A model generated the notes under the pieces. That model did not search any database. It saw only the letters and a program-made list of their open reading frames with translations, and was not told the DNA's origin. A stretch of 64,000 nucleotides of DNA from Eudorina sp. 2006-703-Eu-15. Lineage: Eukaryota > Chlorophyta > Chlorophyceae > Chlamydomonadales > Volvocaceae. Within the stretch, counting starts at the first letter, position 1. Every line of letters starts with the position of its first letter. Where the stretch lies: assembly GCA_003117195.1 (NCBI GenBank), contig BDSI01000192.1, positions 62,001-126,000 of the forward strand, read 5' to 3'. Shown here piece by piece: positions 1 to 13,300 of this stretch. The position numbers were made by a program, and so were the translations under genes.

Positions 1-3000
1 AGCAGCGGCTGCTGATGGAGGCCACATACGAGGCGCTGGCGGCGGTCAGCGGCGCCGGAGGCGCTGGAGACGGCGGCGGGGGCGGGGTCCCGCAGGACCG
101 CAACCACTTCGGCGTCTTCGTGGGCGTGTCCTCGCCCGACTACATGAAGCTGACGATGGCCGCCAAGCAGGGTGTCACGGCGTTCAGCGCCACAGGTAAG
201 AAAAAAGTTCACTTTCCTCCGCTGTGTGCTGAGGACTTTCCGAGGGGCATGATGCTGTGGTCTTTAGATTCTGAGAGCTGTGGTCTTTAGATCGTGATAT
301 GCATGAGATGCATGAGGTGCATGCCGGGCACCGACGAGTTTCAGCGCCAGATCGACAGTTGTCTGTTGGTGTGCTTGACTGTCGTGCGTCCTGTCCGCAG
401 GTGCGACACTGTCGGTGGCGTCGGGTCGGCTGTCGTACACCTTCGGCCTTCGCGGGCCTGCCGTCAGTATCGACACAGCCTGCTCGTCCAGTCTGGTGGC
501 GGCGCAGGCCGCCCACGCAGCGCTGGTGTACGGCCAGGCGGAGGCCGCGGCGGTGTGCGGCGTGAACCTGACCCTGTCGGCGGATACCACTGCCATGTTC
601 CAACGGGCCGGTGAGTGGTGGCGGCAGCGGGAAGCGAGGGGTGCGGCCGGTGAGTGAAGTAGGGCAGTAGGACACGGTGAACAAACGAAGACCGCATGTG
701 TTTAACAAGAAGCCCACCCATAACCGCCCAGGTCCGGATATTTACCAAAACCTGCGATTTACAAACCGCATGTGTGTATTAATGACAGAGGGCCGCTGTT
801 CTCGGCTCTCCTTGTCTGTTGTGACGCCGCTGACACACAGCGCCGCGTCGCGCAAAGCGGTCCAAAGATCGGTGCTTGGCGTTCTTCTCTGTTATGGTGT
901 CGGTGTGAGTCGATGCGTGTCGGCGGTCAACAGCCAGAAGATGGCGATGTGCCGTATCGGTGGTCGCCTGCAGGCATGCTGTCGCCCGAGGGCCGCTGCA
1001 AGACGCTGGACGCGGCGGCGGACGGCTACGTGCGGGGCGAGGGCGTTGGTGTGTTGGTCCTCAGCGCGCTGCGGGGGGATGGCCGCCACAGCGGGACCGC
1101 GCGCGGTTCGCTGGTCGCGGTGCTGCTGGGCGCCGCCGTCAACCAGGACGGCCGCAGCAGCAGCCTTACTGCGCCCAACGGCCCCGCGCAGCAGGTAAGG
1201 CGACAAAAGCGTGGCGTGCGAAGGGGACTGCCCAGTCCGGGGGAATGGCGACGGGATGCGGCCTCCGAAGGGCACAATTCAGTCGTTATCGTTATTTGTA
1301 CTTCGGTGAACACAGAGCAAGCAGCTGCAGGCATCCAGACTGAGTGTCCCTGACGTGTTCGGCATTGCAGGCTGTCATCCGCGCCGCCCTGTCCTCCGCG
1401 GACCTGTCTCCTGCCGCCGTGGCCGCGCTGTCCATGCACGGCACCGGCACCCCGCTGGGCGACCCCATCGAGGTCGGGGCTGCCACAGCCGTGCTGCTGC
1501 GGAGCGGTGTCGACGGTCACGACCCGCGGCGCCGCCGCCCTGCCGCCGCCCTGCCGTCGCCGCTGCCACTGCTCCTGTCCGCAAGCAAATCCTGGATGGG
1601 CCATTCGGAGCCTGCCTCAGGTCAGTGGCTTCCCGTCCGGTGCAGTGAAGCACTGATGGGGGCGGCGAGTCGGGCACACAGCGGCCCCGTTCAGTAGGTG
1701 TCGTGTAAACATTATGCCCCTAGATGCATATCTGCCACTGCCCACCATGTGAGTCTCTGACAACATACGTGATGTGCGCAGACTGCAGTTGACACTGTAG
1801 GGTCAGTGATGCAGTTCGTTGCTGCGGCGGCAACCTGTGGTGCAACGGTGAGCCCCATGAATTGACAGCAGGGGGTTGGCACCCCTGTTGACACCGCCTG
1901 TTGCTGCGTGTGCCGCTGCCGCAGGTGTGGTGGGCATGCTGCACGGCGCCAAGCTGGCGGCCATGGGCGTCGCGCTGCCCATCTCGCACCTGGGCCACGT
2001 CAACCCCAACGTGCAGCAGATCTTCGACACCCTCGACGACACCCAGGCGGGCTGCGTGGCGCCCCGTCAGACAGGCCCGCTCCCGCTTCCAACAGCTGCG
2101 CGAGTGGCTGGCGGGCGCGGTGCGCTGCCGGCAGCCGGCAGCGAGGCGTCCATCTGCGGCGTCAGCGCCTTCGCGTTCCAGGGCACCAACGCGCACGTGC
2201 TGGTGGCGGCGGGTGTTGACACGGTGCGTACCTGAAGAGCGTGGTCCTGTCCGTTGCTCGTCACAGGGTGGTCCCCGGCGCAGGGGCCCTGGCGCAGGGC
2301 GGCAACCTGGTTGCTCATGGAGACCAGGGCGCTAGAGCCCCCCTGCTTCTCAGCGGCACCCCCAAACAAGGAAATGATCTTTTTTAGTTGTTGTGTAAAC
2401 ACCGTCGGCTGACCACACCGGCATTGACCCCGCTGCCCCGCTATGTGCGCCTCCCTGGACTGATTACGGGCTGCAGATGGGGACCGACCGCGCACTGCCA
2501 TCCCATCACCACCACCAGTCGGACGGCGGCCGCCTGTGGCGCCACACCAGCCACTGGGTGGCGCCGCGGCCCGCCCTGGAGCTGGCGCAGGGCGTGCGGC
2601 CGACCAGCATCTCGGCGCCACGGTCCTCAGTCGCCATCTTCCACATCGCCCTGTCCTCGAGCCCGCGGCTGTCCATGCTGTGGGACCACCGGGTCAACGG
2701 CCGCGCGGTGTTCCCCGCGGCGGGCTACCTGGAGATGTCGGCTGCGGCCGCCAGGCTGCTCGGCGGGGACGTTGCGGCGCCGGTGTTGAGCAACGTCGCC
2801 ATCCCAGCGCCGCTGCTGCTGCCGTCGCCAACTTCATCAGCGGACGGCGCACCCTCGTCAGCGGCACCACCGTCACCGCCATACGACCTGGTGCTGGAGT
2901 GCGGGATCGAACTGGCGACCGGCAAGCTCACCATCGCGTCACTGTCCACTACTTCGGCGGCGGCAGCTTCGGTCGGTCTGGCGGCCTCATCGCCGCATGC

Positions 3001-6000
3001 CCTGCGCCGAACGGTCCACCTGACGGCCACCCTGACCAGCTGCGCCGCGGGCTTGACCAGCAGCCGTAGTAGCAGCGGTGGAAGCAGCAGCAGCAGCAGC
3101 AGCAGTATTACCCGGGTCAGCCTTGGGGACACCACCACTGGCATCAACGGCCTTCCCACGCTCCTGCGGCAGCTGGCGGCGTCCCACCTGCAGGCGGCGG
3201 ATGCGGCCCTCCGCCCCGGCCGCCGCCCCGTCGCGCCCGCGGTGGCGGAGGTGCTCCGGGGCAGCGCCGCCGACGGCTTCGTGATGCACCCGGCCGCCCT
3301 TGACAGCGTGCTCCAACTCGCCGCCGCCGCCAGCAGCACCGACCGCGAGCCCAAGGTGCCCGTCCGCATCGGCGCCGTGGCCCTGCTCGGCACTGCAAGC
3401 GCGGCCGCGGTGGCGGACTGTACCGGAACCGGGTGCGAGCTCGACAAGGCGGCGGCGCCCGGCGGCCGGGTACATGCCGTGGCGGTGTCGTCTGCCCCTG
3501 TCCATGAAGCCGGTGCCGCTGCAAACGCGGCGGCGCCCGCAGCGGCGGCCAGCAGCAGCAGCAGCTTCACCGAGTACCGGATCTTCTCGGGGACCGGCGG
3601 CGGCTGCACTGCCAGCCTGCTGGGACTGGAGACCAGTGCCGTCGGACGCCGGCCCAGCCAGCTGCCGCACACGGTGTCCATCACAACGCCCCTACCCGCC
3701 CCCGCAGCCCAGCCGGCGCTGCTTCCGGGCCCCGCTGCGGACATCACCTACCGGACGGAATGGACTGTCACCGCCCCCCTGGGCCCTACCGAGCCTGGCC
3801 AGGCAGCAGGCGCAGCTCGACAGCACATGCTGCTGCTGGACCCACGGGTCGTTGCGGCGCCCGCCACGGGCGAGGCTGTGGCGTCGGCGCTGGGAGCGCT
3901 GCAGCAAGGCCTCAGCGCCAAGGCGCCACTCGGTGTCACGGCGCCGGGGGCAGCGGCCGTTTTGGCTGTCGCCACCGCGCGGGGCGGCGGGGCCGCGCCT
4001 CTGGGCGGCCTGCCGGCGCTGCCCAGCCTGCTGTCGGGCATGCTGAGGTCTGCGGCCGCTGAGACCCTGACTGTTCCAAAGGCCATGGGAACAAATACTT
4101 GTAACGACGAGGGCCTCCTAGCCCTGACCACCGGAGGCGAGGCCTTGACGGACGTGTACGACAGTGTGACGACCGCGAGCATGGCCCTTGAGGCGCGGCT
4201 GACGGGTGTGCTGCCCGGAGCTAGCGGCGATAAGGACTGCCAGCTGGTTCCGCGGCCGCGGGGCGCCCTGGGCAACCTGGTGCCGCAGCCCCTGCCGGCG
4301 CCTGTCGCGGGGAGTGGTGCGGTGCCGGCAGGCAAGGTGGCGCTGAGGGTGCGGGCCGTGGGCCTCAACTTCCGCGACGTGCTCAACGTGCTGGGCATGT
4401 ACCCGGGCGACCCGGGGGCGCCGGGCGGAGACTGCGCGGGTGTAGTGGTGGCGGCGGGTGACGGCGCGGGGGCGGAGGTGCTGCCGTCCGGCACGGCCGT
4501 GTTCGGTCTGGCCGCCGGCAGCCTGGGCACCCTGGTGCACAGCAGCCCGCACACGCTGGTGGCGATGCCGCCGTGCCTGAGCTTCGAGGAGGCGGCCACC
4601 ATGCCCACCGTCTTCATTACAGCGCACCAGGTGTTTGGCGACGCGGCCGGGCTGCGCCCCGGCGAGCGTGTGCTGGTGCACGGCGCGGCGGGCGGCGTGG
4701 GTCTGGCCTCGCTGCAGGTGGTTGGCGCGCTGGGCGGCGAGGTGGTGGCCACCGCCGGCAGCCCGTCCAAGCGCGCGCTGCTCCGCGGGCTGGGTGTACG
4801 ACACGTGTCGACCAGCCGCGACTTGGGCTTTGTGGAGGAGCTGACGTCGCGCGGCATCGCGGGCGTCGACGGCGGCTGCGTGGACGTGGCTCTGAACACG
4901 CTGACCAGCCCCGGCCTGGTGTCCGCGACGCTGAGCCTGCTCCGGCGCGGCGGTCGGTTCGTGGAGATCAGCAAGCGCGACATCTTCTCCGTGTCCCGGC
5001 TGCAGAGCGAGCGGCCCGACGTGTCCGCGGGCTTCGTGGCGGTGGACTTCCTGCCCGACGCCGCGGTGCAGTCCGCCATGCTGCGTGTGGCCGCGGGCGT
5101 CAGCCAGGGCCAGCTGCGCCCGCTGCCGCTGGCCGCACACAGCCTGGGCAACGTGGCCGCGGCGCTGCGCCAGATGTCGCAGGCGCGGCACGTGGGCAAA
5201 GTGGTGGTGTTCAACCCGCAGCAGCAGCCTCTGAGCAGCCCCGCCGGCCGCGTTGTGATCAGCGGCGGCCTGGGTTCCCTTGGCCTGTTGCTGGCGGGCT
5301 GGCTGGGTCGACAGCACGCGGGCTGCCGTATCCAGCTGCTGGGCCGCTCGAGCCGGGCCGAGGGCGCCGCCTCCGAGGCCGCGCTGCAGGGCTTGCTGTC
5401 CCAGTCGCAGGGCCTGGTGGAGGTCATCAAGGCGGACATCTCGAGCGCTGAGGACTGCGGCCTGGCCTTTGCGCCGACTGAGGCAGCCAGCCCGGTGCTG
5501 GCGGTGCTGCACGCCGGCGGGGTGCTGGCGGATGCGACCCTGCGCAACCAGACCGCCGCCAGCGCCCGGCGTGTGTTCGCGCCCAAGCTGGCTCAGCTGT
5601 CTCGATGGTCGGGGCTGGTATCTCAGCAGCCGGGTGCGGCGCACGTGCTGTTCTCTTCGGTGGCCTCGCTGCTGGGCTCGCCCGGCCAGGCCAACTACGC
5701 CGCCGCCAACGCGGGCCTGGACGCGGCCGCGTCTGCGCTGTCGGAACGCGGGCTGGCCTTCGTCAGCGTTCAGTGGGGCGCGTGGGCGGGCGGCGGCATG
5801 GCGGCTCAGGACGCCCAGACGGCGGCGCGTGTGGAGCGGATGGGCATGTCGCTGATCCAGCCGCAGCAGGGGCTGGCCGTCCTTGAAGGTAAGGATAGTG
5901 GCCGATCTCGAATCCTCTCATTCTATGCTACTCCCGCCCTTCCTATAACCGGACCGTTCACTGTTGTCGCTCGTTTGAGCCCCCGCCACGCAGCCGTCCT

Positions 6001-7330
6001 CGCCCAAGCCCCCTTGGCGTTCACGCCGGTGGTTGCAGCAGTGCCCTTCAGCTGGCCGGTGTTCCTGAGGAGCCGTCGGTCGCCACAGGTGGGTCGGAAG
6101 ATAGCTGGCTTTTGAACCGGGCTGCGCCGGGGCCTCCTTGGGCCATCTGTAACGTTGACGTCACTGCGCATGAACCACCATGTCCCCTCGCAGGATTTCT
6201 TCTCAAACTTCGCAAAGACCGAGAAACCTTCACTCGCGCCCACCACGGCCGTTGCCGCTCGCCGGAGCTCGGGCGTTCCTCGGCCGGGCCCTGCACGCAG
6301 CAGCCGAAGAGCCGCACCCAGCCCAAGCTCGAGCCGCCGGATGCGGGCCCCGGCCAGCCGCACCACCAGTGGCCTTGGTCGCTCAACCGCGCCGGAGGTT
6401 CCGGAGGCCCATGACACCCTGGCGGCGGTCCAGGATGCCGTCCGCGGCGTGGTGGGGTCGGCCGTGGCCCCCGACGCGCCGCTGATGGGATCGGGTCTGG
6501 ACAGCCTGGGGGCGGTGGAGCTGCGGAACGCGCTGGAGGGGCGCCTGGGCGTCTCCCTGCCCAGCACGCTGGTCTTCGACTACCCCACGCCGGCGGCCAT
6601 CGCGGGCTACATCTCGTCGGTCTCTCAGGCGGCGGGCACCTCCGCCGCCGTGTTGGACGGCCCGTCACCACCCAGCGCGAGGGTGAGCGCGGCAGGGTCT
6701 GGCACCGAGGAGGCTGCTCCTCGCCGGCGGGTGACGCTGCCCTCCGTTGAACAGCTGGCAGCAGCAACCGTCAGCAGGCGCTCGAGCCGCGTCCGGGGCC
6801 CGCACCCGTCCGAGCGGCGCACCCGCAGCCGCCACTACAGTCGAGCCGCCAGCGGCGGTATGGAGGGCGCCCGCGCCGGCGGCGCCTCCGGCCCGGCGGA
6901 GTCGACCTCGCAGGCGACCCTAGCCGCCGTGCAGGATGCGGTCCGTGGCGTGGTGGGCTCGGCCGTGGCGCCGGATGCTCCGCTGATGGGGTCGGGTCTG
7001 GACAGCCTGGGGGCGGTGGAGCTGCGGAACGCGCTGGAGGGCCGGCTGGGGCTGGAACTCCCCAGCACGCTCATCTTTGACTACCCGACACCAGCAGCCA
7101 TTGCGGGCTACATCGCCGCCCGGCTCTCCCCACAGGATCACGGAGGGGTCGCGGCGACCGCCGCGGCTGCAGCCATCGGCCGAGAAGGGGACCCGGCTGC
7201 GGAGGCGGAGCAGGGAGGTTACTTTGGGGTCGATGGAGAGGAGGAGTTTTGGTACACGCCCGCCACTACGCCTGCGCCGCTGCTGCTGTCCGACGAGCAC
7301 AGCAGCGCGATCAGCCGCACCGTCAGCGGG
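1..7330 (+). other. PKS module 1 (5' partial): KS-DH-ER-KR-ACP-ACP
   Basis: A fully reducing module entered in the middle of its ketosynthase. KS: QQRLLM motif at 3-20, catalytic Cys in DTACSSS at 481-483, [10 protein letters not shown] in exon 4, SKSWMGH near 1590, end motif GTNAHVL near 2190. DH (about 2537-3640): HxxxGxxxxP with His at 2687-2689 and the partner Asp in LDSVLQ at 3302-3304. ER (about 4238-5215): LNFRDVLN and the nucleotide motif [10 protein letters not shown] (about 5248-5888): GGLGSLG, Ser in LFSSVAS, Tyr in ANYAAAN at 5696-5698. Two carrier proteins follow, with phosphopantetheine serines at 6503-6505 and 7004-7006. No acyltransferase lies between KS and DH: the KS tail runs straight into the WRHTSHW linker that opens the DH. 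Predicted outcome is a saturated methylene pair. Confidence 0.5.
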
Positions 7331-10300
7331 TCGTCGGTGAGCAGCCTGGCGCGGCCGCTGGTGGGGGTGCTGGCGACGGCGTCGCGCAGCGTGGCGGATG
7401 CGCTGGACAGGCTACAGGCCACGGACGCGTCGTCGCGGATTCCGTTGAGCAGGTGCGCGGACAGCGCCGGAGAGTGTGGCGGAGCGGGCGGCATTTTGCT
7501 AGGTTCAAAACCATTTTTGGTAGGCCAGGGAACACGGCTGCAGAGGGGATGCTGCCGAACTTCGGAAGTTGGGGCCCCAGAGCTTTTCCTGGATCGCGTC
7601 CCTTTCATGGATGCAGACCTTGGCTTGTTTCATTGACGGTTGCATGGAACGCATGCTATGCTGTCTGCTTCACCTCTTTCCACTCCACTCCACTCCACTT
7701 GACTTCCTACTCCGTCCCGCCTGCTCCTGGAACCAACTGCCAGCAGGTGGGAGGTGGACGACCAGCCGCACCGCCTGGGCGGCCAGCTGCCCGTCCAGTT
7801 CGGCGCCTTCCTGCCCGCAGTGGACCTCTTCGACGCCGCCGCCTTCGCCGTCAGTGCCCCCGAGGCCGCGCTGCTCGACCCGCAGCAGCGGCTGCTGCTC
7901 GAGTGCGCCGCGGAGGCGCTGCTGACCGCCCCCACCCCCGGCACCTCCGCCGCCGAGTGGCGCGTGCGCGCGGGCGCCTTCGTGGGCATCTCCTCCATGG
8001 ACTACAACAAGCTGGCCCTGCGCCACGTCCCCACGGCCTCGCCCTTTGCAGCCACCGGCGCCAGCCTGTCGGTCGCACCCGGCCGCCTCGCATACACCTT
8101 CGGCCTCTCCGGCCCCGCGCTCGCCGTCGACACGGCCTGCTCGTCCAGTCTGGTGGCGGCGCAGGCGGCGCTCAACGCGCTGGTGCTGGGCCAGGCGGAT
8201 GCGGCGCTGGTGGCGGGGGTGAACCTGACGCTGACGCCGGACACACCGGCGGCGTTCCAGAAGGCGGGGATGCTGTCGCCCGAGGGCCGCTGCAAGACGC
8301 TGGACGCGGCGGCGGATGGCTACGTGCGGGGCGAGGCGGTGGGCGTGATGGTCCTGGGTGTGATTCCGGACTTCGTGTTTGAGGGAGCGCTGCCGGGTGG
8401 TGGCGCCGCAGGTCGGGGTGAACAGCCGAAGGCTTGGATCCTGGGCGCCGCCGTCAACCAGGACGGCCGCAGCAGCAGCCTTACTGCGCCCAACGGCCCG
8501 GCGCAGCAGGCCGTGGTGCGTGCCGCGCTGGCGGAGGCGGGCCTCCCCGCTGCCGCCCTGGCCGCGCTGCAGATGCACGGCACCGGCACACCACTGGGCG
8601 ACCCCATCGAGGTCGGAGCGGCAGCTGCGGTGTTTGCGCCACCATCACCCGCAGGCGCCGCCCAGTCCCCCTCTGCGGCTGCGGCGCCCCTCACCCTGGC
8701 CGCCTCCAAGTCGTGGCTGGGTCACGCCGAGCCGGGCGCCGGCGTGCAGGGCCTGCTCCACGCCACTCTGGCGCTGGGCCACCGAGCCGACCTGGAGCTG
8801 CTGCACCTGCGGGCCCTCAACCCCTACGTCGTCAGCGCCATGGACAGCACCGCCGGCGGCAGCCCCGCGCTCTTCCGAGCACCGAGGCAGCTGGGCCCCC
8901 GTCCCCTGCCGCAGGTGTCAGCGGCTGGCGGTATTGGTGTAGGAGATGTGCCGCTCCCGGCGGTCGACGAGATGGCGGTTTGCGGCGTCAGCGCCTTCGC
9001 TTTCCAGGGCACCAACGCACACGTGCTGGTGGCAAGCTCGGGCGCCTGGCCGGATGTCGCGGCGGCGGCGGCAGCGCAGTTTGGAGCTGCGTGTGCGGAG
9101 GCTCAGGCGGCCGAGGCGGCGGGTGCGGAGGCACCGGGCTGCCGGTGGCAGCGCCGCCGCCACTGGCTGCACCCGCAGGCCACCCGGCTCCTGCGGTGGG
9201 CCGCCGCATCCTTACCTTCACCTCCAGCCGCCATCAGCCGCACCTCCGGCGGTCCCTTTGAGCCCTGGCTGCTCTTCGAGACGCCGCTCTGCGCGCCCTC
9301 CCTGGCAGCACTGGCGGCCTTCGGCCTGGCGGACACCGGTGGCAGCGGCACGGCCGGCAGCACCAGCAGCAGCCCCGGCAGCAGCAGCAGCAGCTTGCTG
9401 TTGTCGGCGCCTCTGGTCGTCTCCGTGGCGGCCGCAGCTGCCCGCGTGGCACTGCCGGCCGCCGGTGCCCCCGCGGGCGGCGATGCTGCAGCAGCCGGAG
9501 GGGCGGGAGTGCTGCTGCTGGACGGCACCTTGATGCCGCGCAGCCTCCAGGTGGCCTCCGGGCCTGCGGCAGCGGAGGGCGCCGCCGCCGTGCTCCGCGA
9601 GCGCGTGCTCCTGTGCCGGCTGAACGCCGCCACCGGCCGCGTGGAGGTGGCGCTGGCGCCCTCATCCGATGCCGCGGCATCGCCCTCTGCGCCGCCGCCG
9701 CCGGTGCTGCTGTTCACAGCCATCTTTGGGCACTGGGCCGCGGCAGCAGCCAAGGAGTCGGTCGCTGTCCCAGGAGCCGGGAAGGCCTCACAGACGGCAC
9801 CGGCGGCCCTGGCGGCCCTGGGTGCCCTGGTGCTCCGGCTCGGCGGCAGTTCGGGAGGGTCGTGCCCGCCAGCGTGCGCGTCCGTCTTCAGCGTAGCCAC
9901 CGCCAGTGCTCACAGCAGCGGCACCTCACCGACAACCGCTGTCTCCGATGTCGCGGCCGCCGCCACCCTGGACGAAGAGCCCGGGGTGCGGCTGGGTGGC
10001 TGGCTGGCGGCTGCCTTGCAGCTGGCCCCGCGGCCCAGTGCGGCCCTGGAAGGCTTCAGCGCCCTCCTGGTTCCGTCAGCCGTCGTCGGAAGAGGAAGCG
10101 GGACCCCGACCTCTGCGACCGTGACCTGCTCGCCGGAGGGGCAGCTTGCGCTGTCCGGGTGCGGTGCCGGCGGTGCGCAGCTCCGAGGCCTTCGCACCGT
10201 CGACCCCCGAGCACTCCGGCGCGACTTGGCTGCGACGCTAGACACCCCAGGGGGCACCAGCGCTGCTGCAGTCGAGGCTGCGGCAGCCGGCGGCGACCCG

Positions 10301-13300
10301 GCGGCTGGCGATGATGACCGGGTGCAGTATGTGGTGGAGTGGCAGGCGGACGTGCCCGCGGATCAGGAGCTCCTGCAGCCCCAGGCCCCGTCGGCCCCAG
10401 CTGGCGCCGCCCTGGGCTGCCCGCCCGGCCACGGCCTCGACCCGCTGCGCGGCGTCTCCAAGTCGCTGGCGGCGCTCCAGGGACTGCTCTCCGACGCGGG
10501 CACGCGGCGGCTGCAGCTGGTGACCTGCGCGGCGCACCGCGACGCGCTCAGCTTCCCCAGCCGCGGCGTCGGGCCCCCATCCACCGCTGCGCGCGCCGGC
10601 GGCGCCGCCAGCGCCAGCGCGGCCGCGTGGGCGCTGTCGCGGGTGGTGCTTCAGGAGCGACCCGCCATGTCGCTGGTGGCCACCGACTCGGCGTCGTTGC
10701 AGCAGCAGCAGCCCTTCCGGAGCCACATCACCGTCGGCGGCGGCGGAGGGGCCGGAGTCACGAGCGTGCTGACCGCCGTGGACTGGAGCTTGGCTGCGGA
10801 CAGCGGTACCGCCTCCGCCGCCGCCGCCGTCGCCACCGCAAGCGGAGCGTCGCGACCTCGCCGCGGCACCAACATGTACGGCGAGACTGAAGCGGCAGGT
10901 GTGTCGTACACGGCCCGTCTGGTGCCGGCGCCGCTGCCCCTGCCACATGGCGATGGTGCCGCGCTCCCCGCTTCAGACGGCCTTCCGGGTCCGCTGCCTG
11001 GTCCGCTGCCCCGCGACGGCACCTACATCGTCACCGGTGGCTCCGGCATGGCGGCGGCACACGTCGCGCGCTGGCTGGCGGCATGCGGTGTACGGCACGT
11101 GCATCTCGTGAGCCGCAGCGGCGGTCTGCCGGAGGGCCTCCTGCCGCTGCCGTCCCCGTCGCAGCCCGGGCTGAGCACCGTCACCGTCACCGCCTCCAAG
11201 GCCGATCTCACCAGCGCCGAGGACGCAGCCTGGCTGCTGTCTCCCACCGGCCTGGCCGCGATCTGTATCGACATGGACTCGCTGCCTGTGCTCGGAGTGT
11301 TCCATGCCGCCGGTGTACTGGAGGACGCACTGCTCCAGGGAGTCTCCCTCAGCTCCGCCCGCCGTGTGGTAGCGGCCAAGACCGGCGGCCTCGCCGGCTG
11401 GCTGGCCGCCACTTCCCGCCTGCCCGGCGCCGCGCACGTGCTCTTCTCATCCGTGGCCTCGCTGCTGGGCTCGCCGGGTCAGGCCAGCTACGCCGCCGCC
11501 AACGCGCTGCTCGACGCGGCAGCTGCCGCAGCCGCGGCGGTGGGCCAGCCGGTCGTGTCCGTGCAATTCGGCGCGTGGGCGGGTGCGGGCATGGCTGCAC
11601 GGCACGCCGGCACCGCCAACCGCCTGGAGCGGATGGGCCTCGGGATGCTGCAGCCAGAGCAGGCGCTGGAGGCGCTGGGAGCTGCCGTACGGCAGTACAG
11701 CTCCGTAGCACGGATGCCGTACACTGGTGTGTTTCCTGTCACCGTCGTCAACCCGTTCCGCTGGGCCGCGTTCATCCGCGGCCTCCCCTCGCAGCAGCAG
11801 CAGCAGCAGGCCGTGGCGGCACATGACGAGCCCTTGACGGCGGCACCATCCTTCTTCTCCTTCTTCATGCCTCGCGGCCAGGCAGGCGAGGGTGCCCGGG
11901 CAGCAACAGCCGTGGCAACCCCGCAGCTGACTCGCCCACAGGTGCAGCGCCCGCGGATCGACGTCGCGTCGGTCATCTCGTCTGCCGTCTCGGAGATCTT
12001 GGGAGGCAGCGGCGGCGGCATCGGCGACGGCATCTCCCCCCACCAGCCCCTCATGGCCGCGGGCCTGGACAGCCTGGGGGCGGTGGAGCTCACCCGCGCG
12101 CTGGAGGCCAGTCTGGGGCTGCAGCTGCCCCAGACCCTGGTGTTCGACCACCCCACCATCGCCGCCCTCACAGAGCACCTGGAGGCACAGCTGCTGGTCG
12201 GGCCGGACGTCGTTGTCAGCGTCTCCGCGGACGTCCGGGCCACGCTCGTGACCTCCTCCGGCGGCGCGGCGCCACTCGAGCCCTCCGCCGCTGCCGCCGC
12301 CGCTGCCACTGGTGGCTGGCGGGCCGCCGCCAGCGCGACCTCCGCGACTCTGGCGGCGTCTCCGGCGCGGGTGGTGGTGGTGCGGTCCCTGGTACAGCGT
12401 GCACCGCAGCCTCTGCTGCCGGCCGGGCAAGTCGGGGGCGACCCAGTCGATTGCGTGCCGTACAGCCGCTGGGACATCGACGCCAGCCCCGCTCGGGCGC
12501 TGGATGCCCGCTTCGGAGCCTTCCTGCCCGGAGTGGACCTCTTCGATGCCCCGTTGTTCGGAATCGCGGACGCGGAGGCGGCGCTGCTGGATCCCCAGCA
12601 GCGGCTGCTCATGGAGGGGCTGCACGAGGCGCTGACGGCGGCGGCGGCGGCGGGTACGCCGCCGCCGCCACCGCAGCGGCAGCGACCCATGGGCACCTAC
12701 GTGGGCGTCGCGTCGTCCGACTACGGCGCGCTGGTCAAGTCGCACGGGGGCGCCCCCGGCGCGTTCCACGCGACCGCCAACGCACTCAGCGTCACCGCTG
12801 GCCGCCTGTCGTACACATTTGGCCTGTCAGGTGCGCCTCCTCTACCGTATGAGGTTTGGGGCACGCACCGTGGCAGGGGTCGGGTGGACACGGCAGTGGG
12901 TGTCGTTGCGCCACCATGACTTCTGCTGCCCAGCCAGCGTATGGCTACGGCCATGTAACGCCCCCTAGTAACATTCATCTGCACCAGCGACGCACCTTAG
13001 GAGCAAACAAGACACGATATGACGTGTGCACGACGTGTGGTGGCTCTTGCGTGCAGCAAAACCCTCACAAGCCCCATCCGACGGTCTCCGCAGGTCCTGC
13101 TCTGGCGGTGGACACCGCCTGCTCCGCCTCCCTGGTGGCGACCGCCCTGGCCCACGGGGCGGTGCTGCGGGGGGAGGTGGCGGAGGCGGCCGTGGCGGGG
13201 GTGCACGTGCAGGCCACCCCGACCTCCTTCTCCTACGTCTGGGCGGCGGGGATGCTGTCCCCACAGGGCAGGTGAGGGCGGGAGAGGCGTAGGGCAAAGG

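Noticed and set aside
3748..5586. 612-codon open frame on the minus strand opposite ER1-KR1
   Set aside because: It is the antisense shadow of strongly GC3-biased coding sequence; similar minus-strand frames lie opposite every large PKS exon and have no motifs or splice logic.
11447..12769. 440- and 402-codon minus-strand frames opposite KR2-ACP2-KS3
   Set aside because: Shadow frames with Arg/Ala/Gly low complexity; the + strand carries the real domains.
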